DNA from: Rhodoblastus sp. 17X3
Lineage (GTDB): Bacteria; Pseudomonadota; Alphaproteobacteria; Rhizobiales; Beijerinckiaceae
Length of the DNA: 64,000 bases
NCBI RefSeq assembly: GCF_030056575.1
Contig: NZ_JASHHX010000001.1
Span: 186,001 to 250,000 of the forward strand
Direction: 5' to 3'
The notes below the pieces were generated by a model. That model did no database searches. It saw only the letters and a program-made list of their open reading frames with translations, and was not told the origin of the DNA. Positions 17,747 through 26,389 of the stretch are shown here, piece by piece (the first letter of the stretch is position 1; every line of letters starts with the position of its first letter). Both the position numbers and the translations under genes were made by a program.

Positions 17747-18568
17747 ATGAGCGAGCAAACCTGCGTTCTGGTGCTTGGAATGGGACCTTTGGCCTCGACG
17801 GCGGCGCGTCTGCTGCTGCTGGCCGGCTATTCGGTTGCGATTCATCAGGCCGACGACCCGAAAATCCTGCGCCGCAAGATGTCTTTCGCCGATTCCTGGG
17901 CGGGCGGACGCGCTTGTCTCGACGGCGTGGAAGCGCGGATGACCCGGCGCGAGCGCGAATTTTTGGCGGGTTTGCGCCAAAAAAGCTTCATTCCTGTCCT
18001 CGCGCGCCCGATCGCCGGGGCGGTCGAGCGTTGGCCGTGGGATGTGATCGTCGATGGCAGCCGTGAAAGCGGAAGCGCCATGGTCCCGGACACCTTCGAT
18101 GCTCCCTTCCGCGTCGGCCTTGGGCTGGGGCCTGTGGCGGGCGAGGATTGCGACCTCGTGATCGCAACGGACGGGCCGGACCCGGGCGCCGTTATCCGGA
18201 CGGGGAGCGCGCCAGACGCCCAAGCCCGGGGCGAGATCGGCTTCTTCACGGGCGGATCGGCCGAGGCGCCGCATCAGGGGCGGTTCCGGGCGGAGCGCGA
18301 GATCGGCGAAATGGTTTCCCGCGGCGATCTGCTCGGCCATATCGGCGAGACGGCGATCGCGGCGCCGCGCGCCGGGCGTCTGGTCGGGCTGCGCCGGCCC
18401 GGGGCCGCGGTCGCCGAGGGCGAGGCTCTGGCCGAGGTCGCGCTCGATCCGCTGACGCCTTTTTCCGGCGTCGGCAGGCCCGAGCAGGCCATCGCCCGCG
18501 CGGTGCTGCTGGCGGTTCAGATGGAGCTGAACGGCTGGGCGCCGGTGGAACTGAGGGGGCTGGTCTGA
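17747..18568 (+). CDS. YqeB/XdhC-like molybdoenzyme maturation protein
   Basis: This 273-residue protein has a Rossmann-like start (CVLVLGMGPLASTAARLLLLAGYSVAI) followed by RRKMSFADSWAGG, the layout of YqeB proteins that assist selenium- or molybdenum-dependent hydroxylases. A lipoyl-like beta domain follows near the C-terminus (GDLLGHIGETAIAAPRAGRLVGL). It lacks the EIDPR motif seen in the second YqeB-like protein of this window (42690-43559). It ends 1 base from the convergent marC. The ATG at 17747 is used because the upstream extension of the frame has no coding character. Function assignment is by family only. Confidence 0.65.
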   Translation: MSEQTCVLVLGMGPLASTAARLLLLAGYSVAIHQADDPKILRRKMSFADSWAGGRACLDGVEARMTRREREFLAGLRQKSFIPVLARPIAGAVERWPWDVIVDGSRESGSAMVPDTFDAPFRVGLGLGPVAGEDCDLVIATDGPDPGAVIRTGSAPDAQARGEIGFFTGGSAEAPHQGRFRAEREIGEMVSRGDLLGHIGETAIAAPRAGRLVGLRRPGAAVAEGEALAEVALDPLTPFSGVGRPEQAIARAVLLAVQMELNGWAPVELRGLV

Positions 18569-18569
18569 A

Positions 18570-19214
18570 TCAGCCGGCCGTCTTGAACAGCGGCACGAAG
18601 AAATCGCTCGTTCCAATCAGCACGAATTGCACGCCGATGCAGATCAGCAGGAAGCCGAACATGCGGGTCATGGCGTCGATGCCGTTCGGGCCGAGGAAGC
18701 GCACAAGGACGATAGAGCCGCGCAGCACCAGCCAGGTGAACAAAGTGGTCAGGGCGATGCCAATCAGCACGATGACATTGCCCAGCGCGATCCTGTCATC
18801 GGGGATTTGCGCCGAAGTGGCCAGCACCACGGAAATCGAGCCCGGTCCGCTCAACGAGGGCATGGCGAGCGGGGAGAAGGCGATGTCCTTCTGGGTCGCG
18901 ACCTTCTCGCCGGCCGGGGCGCTCGGCGGGAAGACCATGCGGAAGCCGAGTGTCGAGACCAGAAGTCCGCCCGCGATGCGGATGCCGGGCAGGGAAATGC
19001 CGAAAAAGCCGATGATGAACCGGCCCGCGATCAGGAAGGTCGCGAGGATGCAGAAGGCGTAGATACAGCCAAGCAGGGTCTGCCGGTTGCGCTCTTCCGC
19101 GGTCATGCCGGCGGTGAGCGCGATGAGCAGCGGGGCCGTGCTGAACGGGTTCATGATCGGCAGCAGGCCGGCGATCACCAGAAGCACGAGTTCGATAAAT
19201 CTGAAGGCGGTCAT
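18570..19214 (-). CDS. MarC-family integral membrane protein
   Basis: This 214-residue protein with six predicted helices belongs to the MarC/UPF0056 family: LPIMNPFSTAPLLIALTAGM near the N-terminus and MPSLSGPGSISVVLATSA in the middle are conserved. The molecular function of the family is not established; the old link to multiple antibiotic resistance was withdrawn. It lies 84 bp downstream of cydAB on the same strand and could be part of that transcript. Confidence 0.88.
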   Translation of the reverse strand: MTAFRFIELVLLVIAGLLPIMNPFSTAPLLIALTAGMTAEERNRQTLLGCIYAFCILATFLIAGRFIIGFFGISLPGIRIAGGLLVSTLGFRMVFPPSAPAGEKVATQKDIAFSPLAMPSLSGPGSISVVLATSAQIPDDRIALGNVIVLIGIALTTLFTWLVLRGSIVLVRFLGPNGIDAMTRMFGFLLICIGVQFVLIGTSDFFVPLFKTAG

Positions 19215-19298
19215 ATCCGGTCCTCGGCCAACGCCCTGCGGGGCGCCTTCGCATGGCGGCTTGCGGCGCTGACGTCAAGCCCCGCACGAGCTCCGGGA

Positions 19299-20300
19299 TC
19301 AGTGGCCCTTGATCCGCAACTTTCCCCAAAACACGGCGTGGACGACCACCGAATAGATCAGGACGACCGGCAGAGCGACAAGCCCGGCGCCCCAGAACAG
19401 GAAGGACAGCGAGGATTCCGGCGCCGCCGCGCTGGCTACCGTTACGCTATAGGGGATCATGTAGGGCCAGAAGGCCGCAGCGAGAAACCCGAAGGCTGAG
19501 AGGAAAAACAGGATAGTGAAGGCGAAGGGCTGGCCGTCGCGGCGCGCCTTGACCCCGCGCAGCGCTCCAAAGATCGAGAGGGCGCCGGCAAGCGCAAAAA
19601 GGGCGGCCCATGGCCGGTCCGCCAACCGCGCGACCACGCCTTCGGCCTGGACCAGCGTCACGATCGTGGCGAGAAAGAGCGTCGCCGCCATGCCCCCGGC
19701 GAGAAAAGGCGCGCGCTGATACGCCCAGTCGCGCAGGCGGGTCGGCGATTTGAGGATCAGCCAGCCGGCGCCGAGCAGGCCATAGCCGAACATGAGGCCG
19801 ATGCCGCACAGCACGGGCAGGGGCCGCAGCCATTCGAACGCCCCGCCGGCATATTGATTGTCCTTGACCGGAATGCCGAGGATCATCGCCCCGACGGCGG
19901 CGCCCTGAACGAAGGCGACAAGGCCCGAACCGATCCAGAAACCGGCGCTCCACAGGCTCGACGGCCCGCCGCGCCCGCGAAACTCGAACGCCACGCCCCG
20001 GAACATCAAGCCGAACATCAGCAATAGAACGGGGAAATAGAACGCGGGCAGGAAAATCGCATAGACGGCGGGAAAAGCCGCGAAAAGCGAGGCGCCGACG
20101 ACGATCAGCCAGGTCTCGTTGCCGTCCCAGTATGGCGAGATCGACCCCATCATCTCGTCGCGTAGTTCGGGATCGCGCGTCGCGCCGAACAACATGCCGA
20201 CGCCGAGATCGAAGCCGTCGAGAACGACGTAAACGATAATGGAGAAGGCGATGGCCCCGGCCCAGAACAGGGCGAGGTCGGAAGGCGCGGCGGGGCTCAT
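19299..20300 (-). CDS. cydB: Cytochrome bd-type quinol oxidase subunit II
   Basis: This 333-residue membrane subunit starts with the conserved AFSIIVYVVLDGFDLGVGM and has GSISPYWDGNETWLIVVG (WDGNExWL is the CydB signature). With CydA it forms the high-affinity terminal oxidase that reduces O2 using quinol. The start overlaps cydA by 4 bases. In a nitrogen fixer it can lower cell oxygen and protect nitrogenase; that role is inference here. No cydX or cydDC is present. Confidence 0.95.
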   Translation of the reverse strand: MSPAAPSDLALFWAGAIAFSIIVYVVLDGFDLGVGMLFGATRDPELRDEMMGSISPYWDGNETWLIVVGASLFAAFPAVYAIFLPAFYFPVLLLMFGLMFRGVAFEFRGRGGPSSLWSAGFWIGSGLVAFVQGAAVGAMILGIPVKDNQYAGGAFEWLRPLPVLCGIGLMFGYGLLGAGWLILKSPTRLRDWAYQRAPFLAGGMAATLFLATIVTLVQAEGVVARLADRPWAALFALAGALSIFGALRGVKARRDGQPFAFTILFFLSAFGFLAAAFWPYMIPYSVTVASAAAPESSLSFLFWGAGLVALPVVLIYSVVVHAVFWGKLRIKGH

Positions 20301-21658
20301 TGCACGGGCTCCGTGTCGAGGCCATAGCCCGCGGCAGGCGGCGTCTTGCGCGTCAGCCCGTCGCGCATCAGGCGATAGAAATAGACCACGCCGAAGGCGT
20401 AGATGAGGGAATAGACGAGGATGTAGCCGGCGAGGGAGGCCAGCACCATGGGTGTCGAAAGCGAAGGCGTCACGGCGTCTTTGGTGCGCAGCAGGCCATA
20501 GACCACCCAGGGCTGCCGGCCGACTTCGGCGGTGAACCAGCCGGCGAGCACGGCGACGAACCCGGTGGGGAAGGACAGGAAGGTCAGCCAGAGGAACCAG
20601 CGCTCGTCCTCCAGCCGCCCCAGCGCGCGCAGGATCACGCCGCCCCAGGAAATGGCCAGCATCACGAGCGCCATGCCGACCATGATGCGGAAGGTCCAGA
20701 ATGGTATGAGCACGGGCGGACGGTCCTGGGCCGGGAAGGAGTCGACGCCAACTTCCTTCGAATCCCAGGTCCCGGTGGCGATGAAGCTGCCGAGGCGCGG
20801 AATGGATATCGCGTAGAGATTGCGCCCGGCGGTTTCGTCCGGCCAGCCGACCAGCACTTCCGCCGCGGGCTGCTCGTCATGCCAGCGCGCCTCGATCGCC
20901 GCGAATTTGGCGGGCTGGTATTTGTGGACGATGTCTCCGGCGAGATGGCCGAACAGAATCTGCGCGGGGATCAGCACGGCGGCGAGGCCCAGGCCCCAGT
21001 CCAGCATCACCCGCGATTCCTCCCAGGCCGTTCCGCGCAGGCGATGCCAGGCCCCCGTCGCCGCGACGCACATGCTGGTGGTGAGGAAGGCGCCGAACAG
21101 CATATGCGGCCAGCGGATGCGCTGGACCGGGCCGAGCAGAATTGTCTTCCAGTCGTCGGGGATCAGCTTGCCGTCAACGATCGTATGGCCGAGCGGGACC
21201 TGCATCCAGCTGTTGTTGCACAGGATCCAGTAGGACGAGAGCATCGTCCCGAGCGCGACCATGCAGCAGGAGAAGAAATAGAACCAGGGCGGGATCCTGT
21301 CGCGCCCCAGCAGCATGATTCCGAAGAAGGAGGCCTCGAGCAGGAAGGCGGTGAAGGCCTCATAGCCGAGCAGCGGCCCCTGGATGGAGCCGGTGCGCTC
21401 CGACAGCGCGCTCCAATTCGTGCCGAACTGGAACGCCATGACGATGCCGCTGACCACGCCCATGGCGAAGGAAAGGGCGAAGACCTTGAGCCAGAAATCG
21501 AACACGCGCCGGTAAACCGGGTTTCCCGTCGCCATCGACATGCCCTCGATGGTCGCGAGCCACGCCGCGAGGCCGATGGTGAAGGAGGGAAAGATGATGT
21601 GGAAGCTGACCACGAAGGCGAATTGAATTCGGGACAGGAGGACGGGGTCGAGTTCCAT
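20297..21658 (-). CDS. cydA: Cytochrome bd-type quinol oxidase subunit I (cyanide-insensitive, short Q-loop type)
   Basis: This 453-residue subunit binds hemes b558, b595 and d. The N-terminal SRIQFAFVVSFHIIFPSFTIG gives the His ligand near residue 20, and the conserved GRQPWVVYGLLRT motif lies near residue 390. It is clearly shorter than E. coli CydA (522 residues), which fits the CioA-type with a short quinol loop; such enzymes tend to resist cyanide. It forms an operon with cydB. Confidence 0.95.
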   Translation of the reverse strand: MELDPVLLSRIQFAFVVSFHIIFPSFTIGLAAWLATIEGMSMATGNPVYRRVFDFWLKVFALSFAMGVVSGIVMAFQFGTNWSALSERTGSIQGPLLGYEAFTAFLLEASFFGIMLLGRDRIPPWFYFFSCCMVALGTMLSSYWILCNNSWMQVPLGHTIVDGKLIPDDWKTILLGPVQRIRWPHMLFGAFLTTSMCVAATGAWHRLRGTAWEESRVMLDWGLGLAAVLIPAQILFGHLAGDIVHKYQPAKFAAIEARWHDEQPAAEVLVGWPDETAGRNLYAISIPRLGSFIATGTWDSKEVGVDSFPAQDRPPVLIPFWTFRIMVGMALVMLAISWGGVILRALGRLEDERWFLWLTFLSFPTGFVAVLAGWFTAEVGRQPWVVYGLLRTKDAVTPSLSTPMVLASLAGYILVYSLIYAFGVVYFYRLMRDGLTRKTPPAAGYGLDTEPVQ

Positions 21659-21689
21659 TCGCGGACTTCCGAAACGTCGCTGCGGAAAC

Positions 21690-21712
21690 GGGCCGAATTT
21701 ACGGCCCTTTTT
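21690..21712 (+). terminator. Intrinsic terminator-like hairpin facing away from cydA
   Basis: GGGCCG, loop AATTTA, CGGCCC, then TTTTT reads as a complete Rho-independent terminator on the plus strand. No plus-strand gene ends upstream of it (cydA starts at 21658 in the opposite sense). On the minus strand the same hairpin would sit in the cydA leader about 32 bases before the ATG. Confidence 0.5.
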
Positions 21713-21860
21713 CGACAGCCCGATGAAGAACTTGATCGCATCGGAACGAGTGCGCCCGCCGCTGTCAAATCAAATTTCGCGCTGCGGCGCCCGACTTGCG
21801 GCCGCGTCTTCTTTGCTGTCAAGATGAAGGCGGATGTTTGGCGGCGGCGGAGCGGCTGGG

Positions 21861-23234
21861 ATGAGCAGAATGCCGCAGGACGGCGGGCGAACGGATGACG
21901 AAACGCGCGGCCTCGCCACGTTGGCGCTGCTGGCGCTGGCGACCGGCGGCGCCGCCGGCCTGATCGGCGCGATCTTCCGCCTTGCGCTGAACCGGGCGGA
22001 TGTCTTTCGCGATTCGACGCTCGCCTGGATGCATGGCCGATCCGCCTCCGGCTTTCTGGCTGTCGTGCTTCTTTGCGGCGCCGCGACGGCGCTTGCGGTT
22101 TGGCTGGCGCGGCGTTTCTCGCCCCATGCGGCGGGCAGCGGCATCCCCCATGTCGAGGCGGTCCTGCACGGCGAGGCCGCGCCCGCGCCTTTCCGGCTGC
22201 TGCCGGTCAAGTTTTTCGGCGGCCTGCTCGCCATCGGCTCGGGATTGGCCTTGGGCCGCGAGGGGCCGAGCGTGCAGATGGGCGCGAGCCTCGCTCATCA
22301 GGTCGGGCGCCTGTTCGGCCTGGACGCCGCGGATTGCCGGGTGCTGCTCGCGGCGGGCGCGGGCGCGGGCCTCGCCACGGCCTTCAACGCGCCCATCGCC
22401 GGCGCGGTCTTCGTGCTGGAGGAACTGGCGCAAAGATTCGAGCGCCGCATGGCCATCGCGGCCCTCGGGGCCTCTGCGACGGCCATCGCGCTGGCGCGGC
22501 TTCTGCTCGGCGACGCGCCGGATTTTCAGGTCGCGGCGCTCCTGCCGGTTTCCGCCGGGGCGCGGATTCTGTACCTTGTCGCGGGCGGCGTCGCGGGCGC
22601 GCTGGCCGTCGCCTATAATCGCACGCTGCTCGCGACACTGGCCTTTTGCAACGGGCTGACCCTGATTCCGCCGGTTTTACGCGCGGCGGGGATTGGGGGC
22701 GGCGTGGGGGCGCTGGCCTGGTTTGCGCCTTCGCTGGTCGGCGGCGGCGACGCGCTCACCCAGAGTGCGCTGCTCGGTCACGGCGATCTCATTGGTCTCG
22801 GCCTGGTCTTTCTGGCGCGGTTTGGCCTCGGGGCGATCTCTTACGCCGCCGGGGCGCCGGGAGGGCTGTTCGCGCCCTTGCTGACGCTCGGCGCGCAATC
22901 GGGCCTGATGTTCGGCCTCTTGTGCAAGGCGCTGTTTCCCGGCGCCGGAATCGAGCCCGAATCCTTTGCGCTTGTTGGCATGGCGGCCTTTTTCACGGGC
23001 GTCGTCCGCGCGCCTTTGACCGGCATTGTGCTGGTGACGGAAATGACCGCCAACACCAGTTTGCTGCTGCCGATGCTCGGCGCCTGTTTCACCGCCATGC
23101 TCATCCCGAACTTGGTTCGCAACGAGCCGATCTATGACTCGCTGCGCATCCTGACGCTGCGGCGCGAGCGCGCCATCGCGGCGGAATGCGGAGGCGGGCG
23201 ACGCGAGAGGGCGGCAGGCGGCGGCGAGAGCTGA
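21861..23234 (+). CDS. ClC-family chloride/proton antiporter
   Basis: This 457-residue membrane protein has the ClC selectivity-filter motifs GSGIPHVEA and GREGPSVQMGA; the Glu in GREGP is the external gating Glu. The internal proton Glu is kept in FNAPIAGAVFVLEEL. In ClC proteins both Glu residues together mark H+/Cl- exchangers rather than channels. At the place of the central-gate Tyr (E. coli Tyr445) the sequence reads TANTSLLLPM, so Tyr is replaced. The ATG at 21861 has GGAG upstream; an in-frame ATG at 21834 is an alternative. No CBS domains. Confidence 0.9.
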   Translation: MSRMPQDGGRTDDETRGLATLALLALATGGAAGLIGAIFRLALNRADVFRDSTLAWMHGRSASGFLAVVLLCGAATALAVWLARRFSPHAAGSGIPHVEAVLHGEAAPAPFRLLPVKFFGGLLAIGSGLALGREGPSVQMGASLAHQVGRLFGLDAADCRVLLAAGAGAGLATAFNAPIAGAVFVLEELAQRFERRMAIAALGASATAIALARLLLGDAPDFQVAALLPVSAGARILYLVAGGVAGALAVAYNRTLLATLAFCNGLTLIPPVLRAAGIGGGVGALAWFAPSLVGGGDALTQSALLGHGDLIGLGLVFLARFGLGAISYAAGAPGGLFAPLLTLGAQSGLMFGLLCKALFPGAGIEPESFALVGMAAFFTGVVRAPLTGIVLVTEMTANTSLLLPMLGACFTAMLIPNLVRNEPIYDSLRILTLRRERAIAAECGGGRRERAAGGGES

Positions 23235-23286
23235 GGCGCTCGTTTGTGTCCTTCAGGCGACAGGCGGCGGCGGAATCAAGGGCGAG

Positions 23287-23748
23287 ATGCGAAAGTCTTT
23301 GAATTCGCCGGCAAAAGCGCCAAAGCTATGGGCTGCGACAAGGGCAGGGCTTCATTTGACGCGGGGGCTGGCGAAAAACAGGCGCGACATTTTCCGGCGG
23401 GCGTGGCTCGTCCGGCTGATCGCGCTCGTCTTCGCTCTGCAGTCGATCGGCCTGTTCCTCACGCCCGCGCGGACTGCGATGGCGGCGGAAGCCGAAATGG
23501 CCGCGATGGCCATGCCCGATTGCCCACATCATGACAAGCAGGGGAAGGGCCACGATCATGGTTCGTCGGAGTCCTGTCCGATGTGCCAGACGCTCGGCTG
23601 CGCCCTTGCCGGCGCGGCGCTTCCCGACCTTGTCGCGCGCGCCAATCAACGCCTGATCGGCCTTCTGGCCCTGCCGGCGCCGCAGCTGTCGCCGCGCGCG
23701 CCGCCGCTGCAATCGCCGCCGCCGCGCGGCCCTCCGGATTTCGTCTGA
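23287..23748 (+). CDS. Small Cys/His-rich secreted protein at a copper locus (DUF2946-like)
   Basis: This encodes a protein of up to 153 residues. After a basic start, a hydrophobic segment (WLVRLIALVFALQSIGLFLT) acts as signal or anchor and ends near AMAAEA. A metal-binding-like stretch follows: Met/His rich (MPDCPHHDKQGKGHDHG), then SCPMCQTLGC. The Pro-rich C-terminus is low complexity. The CPMC pattern and position just before an outer-membrane-like gene, copC and copD resemble DUF2946 proteins of copper loci. A copper-binding role is inferred. The exact start is uncertain. Confidence 0.6.
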   Translation: MRKSLNSPAKAPKLWAATRAGLHLTRGLAKNRRDIFRRAWLVRLIALVFALQSIGLFLTPARTAMAAEAEMAAMAMPDCPHHDKQGKGHDHGSSESCPMCQTLGCALAGAALPDLVARANQRLIGLLALPAPQLSPRAPPLQSPPPRGPPDFV

Positions 23749-23837
23749 ACATCGCGTAGCAACGCTTTTTCGCGGGCGCCGTCCTTTGGGCGCGCGCCGC
23801 CTGCCGTTTGGCGGCCAGACCAGATCAAAAGACCGAA

Positions 23838-24827
23838 ATGAACGCTTCCTATCCCACGCGCGCGCCACGCCGCGCGCCCCGAACCCATGTCCTCGCCGCC
23901 TGCGCGGCCTTGCTCGCGGGCGCCTCGCAAGCCCAGGCCCACACCATCGTCGGCGACCGCGTCTTTCCCGCGACGCTGGCCATCGACGACCCCGGCGTCA
24001 ATGACGAGCTGAACCTGCCGACCTTCGCTTACATGACCGCCGCCAATCCCGACGGCTCGCCAGGCTCGATCAATTATTCGCTCAGCTGGGAATATTCCAA
24101 GACCATCACGGCCAATCTCGCGCTGTCGGTCGGATCTTCAGGCTATAACTGGCTGCAGCGTCCCAATGCGTCCGGCTGGGGCAATATCGAAACCCAGCTC
24201 AAATATGTCATGTGGCAGGACGCCAAATCCGAGTCGATCGTCGCGACCGCAGTCAGCGCCGAATGGGGAAATACCGGCAGCCCGCAAAGCGCCTCGCTGC
24301 CCTCCGATCCAGTGACGACGGTGACCTTCAAGCTCTTCGCGGGCAAGGGGTTTGGCGACGCCTCCGCCGATTGGCTGAAGCCCTTCGCCATCACCGGCGA
24401 AGTTGATTTCACCGTGCCGACCCGCTCCTCCAATTCCGACGGCAGCCTCAACCCGACCACCGTCACCTATGGCGCGACGCTGCAATACAGCCTGCTGTAT
24501 ATGAACGCCCATGTGCGGGAAGCGCCGGAACTGTTCCGCCGGCTGATCCCCGCCTTCGAGGCGGTCTTCACCACGCCCGTGTCCAATCTGGAGCCGTCCA
24601 TTCCCGGCGAATTCGGAACCAATGTGACGACCGGCGTGGTCGGGCCGACGCTTTATTACGTCGGCAATTCCTTCCAGCTCGGCGTCATGGCGCAGATTCC
24701 GATCAATTCGGCGAGCGGAGCCCATGTCGGCGTGATGGCGTCGGTGGATTTCTATCTGGACGACATCGCGCCCAATTCCATCGGCAAGCCCCTGTTCGGC
24801 GCGCCGCAGGCGCGCGGCCGTTACTGA
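23838..24827 (+). CDS. Putative outer-membrane or exported protein in copper locus
   Basis: This 329-residue protein has a signal peptide ending AQAHTIVG after the hydrophobic LAACAALLAGASQAQA. The mature part is rich in alternating hydrophobic and polar residues, with aromatic residues at strand ends (SINYSLSWEYSKTITANLALSVG), which is typical of a beta-barrel. No characterised family was recognised. It is 10 bp upstream of copC and 90 bp downstream of the Cys/His-rich protein gene, so it probably belongs to the same transcription unit. It may be a pore or sensor for metal; that is inference. Confidence 0.65.
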   Translation: MNASYPTRAPRRAPRTHVLAACAALLAGASQAQAHTIVGDRVFPATLAIDDPGVNDELNLPTFAYMTAANPDGSPGSINYSLSWEYSKTITANLALSVGSSGYNWLQRPNASGWGNIETQLKYVMWQDAKSESIVATAVSAEWGNTGSPQSASLPSDPVTTVTFKLFAGKGFGDASADWLKPFAITGEVDFTVPTRSSNSDGSLNPTTVTYGATLQYSLLYMNAHVREAPELFRRLIPAFEAVFTTPVSNLEPSIPGEFGTNVTTGVVGPTLYYVGNSFQLGVMAQIPINSASGAHVGVMASVDFYLDDIAPNSIGKPLFGAPQARGRY

Positions 24828-24837
24828 GGAGGGCATC

Positions 24838-25227
24838 ATGAAAAAACAGCGTTTTACCTTCATCGCTGCGGCGCTCGCCGCGGCTCTGGCCGTTCCCGCG
24901 GTTCTCTTTGCGCCGGCGGCCTGGGCGCACGCCATGCTGGACCACGCCGTCCCGGCCGTTGGCGGGACGACGCAAGGCTCGCCGGGTGAATTGCGGATCG
25001 CCTTCACGCAAAACATCGTAGCGTCCTTCTCGGGCGCCGAGCTCAAGACCGCCGACGGCGCGGCCATTCCCACCGGAAAGGCCATTGTCGATCCGGCGAG
25101 CCCGAACGTGCTGCGCGCGCCGATCGGACAAAAGCTGAAACCGGGGCTCTATATCGTGACCTGGCATGTGGTTTCGGTCGATTCCCATCGCAGCTCCGGC
25201 TCGTACAAATTCACGGTCGCGCCGTGA
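24838..25227 (+). CDS. copC: Periplasmic copper-binding protein CopC
   Basis: This 129-residue protein has a signal peptide cleaved after AWA, leaving a mature N-terminus HAMLDHAVPA, the copper-binding His-1 of CopC. The second part of the site is VDSHRSSGSYKF, which supplies the Asp/His pair near the C-terminus. It binds Cu(II) in the periplasm and hands it to CopD. GAGG lies 6 bases before the ATG. Confidence 0.93.
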   Translation: MKKQRFTFIAAALAAALAVPAVLFAPAAWAHAMLDHAVPAVGGTTQGSPGELRIAFTQNIVASFSGAELKTADGAAIPTGKAIVDPASPNVLRAPIGQKLKPGLYIVTWHVVSVDSHRSSGSYKFTVAP

Positions 25228-25303
25228 ATTCGCGCGGCGCCGGCCCGGCCTCGCCGCCGGTCCGGCCCCGGCTTCCGGCGCGAAAGAGAAGCGGGGCGGG
25301 ATC

Positions 25304-26245
25304 ATGGATGGCTTGAGCGCCACGGATGGAAGCGAGAGCTTCCCGATCCTGCCCCTGCTCGTTCTGGCGCGGTGGGTTCATTTCGCGTCCGTTTTCATCC
25401 TGTTCGGGTCGCCCCTCTTCTGGCTTGGCATGAAGGGCGGATTTTTTTGCGCACGCCGCTCCACGGACGGTCTTCTGCGATGGGCGGCCCCCGTCGCCGC
25501 TGCGTCCGGGCTGGTCTGGCTTGGCGCGCTCATCGCCAATATGGCGGGCGGATTCGACAAGCTGTTTGATCGCGAAACGCTGACTCTCTTCTTTTTCGAG
25601 ACCCAGTTCGGCCCGGTCGCTTTCCTTCGCCTGTTTTTGCTGGGCGGCGCCGTCGCCGTCGCGGCCGCGCCCCGGCGGGCGTGGCGGGCCGCGCTGATGG
25701 GAATCGGCGCGCTTCTGCTGATCGATCAGGCCTGGCTCGGCCATGCGGCCGAGGGCGGGGCCGGACTCTGGGGCGCGCTGATGATTTTTTTCTATAGCGC
25801 GCATGTCCTCGCCGCCGCGGCCTGGCTTGGCGGACTGCCGTCGCTGTTTTTCGTGCTGAAAGCGGCGCAGGGGCCGTGCGGGGCGGAGGAGGCCGGCAAT
25901 CCCGTCGCCGCCCTCACGCATTTTTCCGTGCTGGCCCTGCCGGCGGTGGGGCTGATCCTCGTCAGCGGCGCTGGCAATGTCGGCTTCCGTGTCGGCCTGT
26001 CGCTGAACGCGCTGTTTCTGGCCGATTACGGCTATGTTCTCTGCGCCAAAGCCGCGCTGGTCGCCGCCATGCTTGCGCTCGCGGGGTACAATCGCTTTGT
26101 CGCCCTGCCGCGCTTGCAGGAGTCTCGCGCGCCCGGCGAGGCCGCGCTGGCGATCCTTCACGTGAGCGTTGGCTGCGAGCTCGCGTTGGGCCTGCTCGTC
26201 CTCGGCGCGGCGGCGCTGCTCGGCGTCACGCCGCCGCCGCAATAG
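25304..26245 (+). CDS. copD: Copper resistance/uptake membrane protein CopD
   Basis: This 313-residue inner-membrane protein has about eight helices. ARWVHFASVFILFGSPLFWL at the start, YSAHVLAAAAWLGGLPSLFF in the middle (HxxAAAxWxGG is the CopD signature) and a final helix pair match the CopD family. With CopC it probably moves copper into the cytoplasm. The ATG at 25304 follows a G-rich ribosome-binding region; the frame upstream of it is not hydrophobic and overlaps copC. Confidence 0.9.
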   Translation: MDGLSATDGSESFPILPLLVLARWVHFASVFILFGSPLFWLGMKGGFFCARRSTDGLLRWAAPVAAASGLVWLGALIANMAGGFDKLFDRETLTLFFFETQFGPVAFLRLFLLGGAVAVAAAPRRAWRAALMGIGALLLIDQAWLGHAAEGGAGLWGALMIFFYSAHVLAAAAWLGGLPSLFFVLKAAQGPCGAEEAGNPVAALTHFSVLALPAVGLILVSGAGNVGFRVGLSLNALFLADYGYVLCAKAALVAAMLALAGYNRFVALPRLQESRAPGEAALAILHVSVGCELALGLLVLGAAALLGVTPPPQ

Positions 26246-26389
26246 CGGGCCGCGTTAGGCAAAAGAGGAATGTCGCGGCGGTTGAGTTCGCGGAACGCGA
26301 GGATTAGCTTGGCGCGCGGTTGGCCTGCGCCGGCCTGAAGATTTTGAAAAAATCGTCGCCGCCGCGACGTTTCCCCGGAGTTTCCCGCC

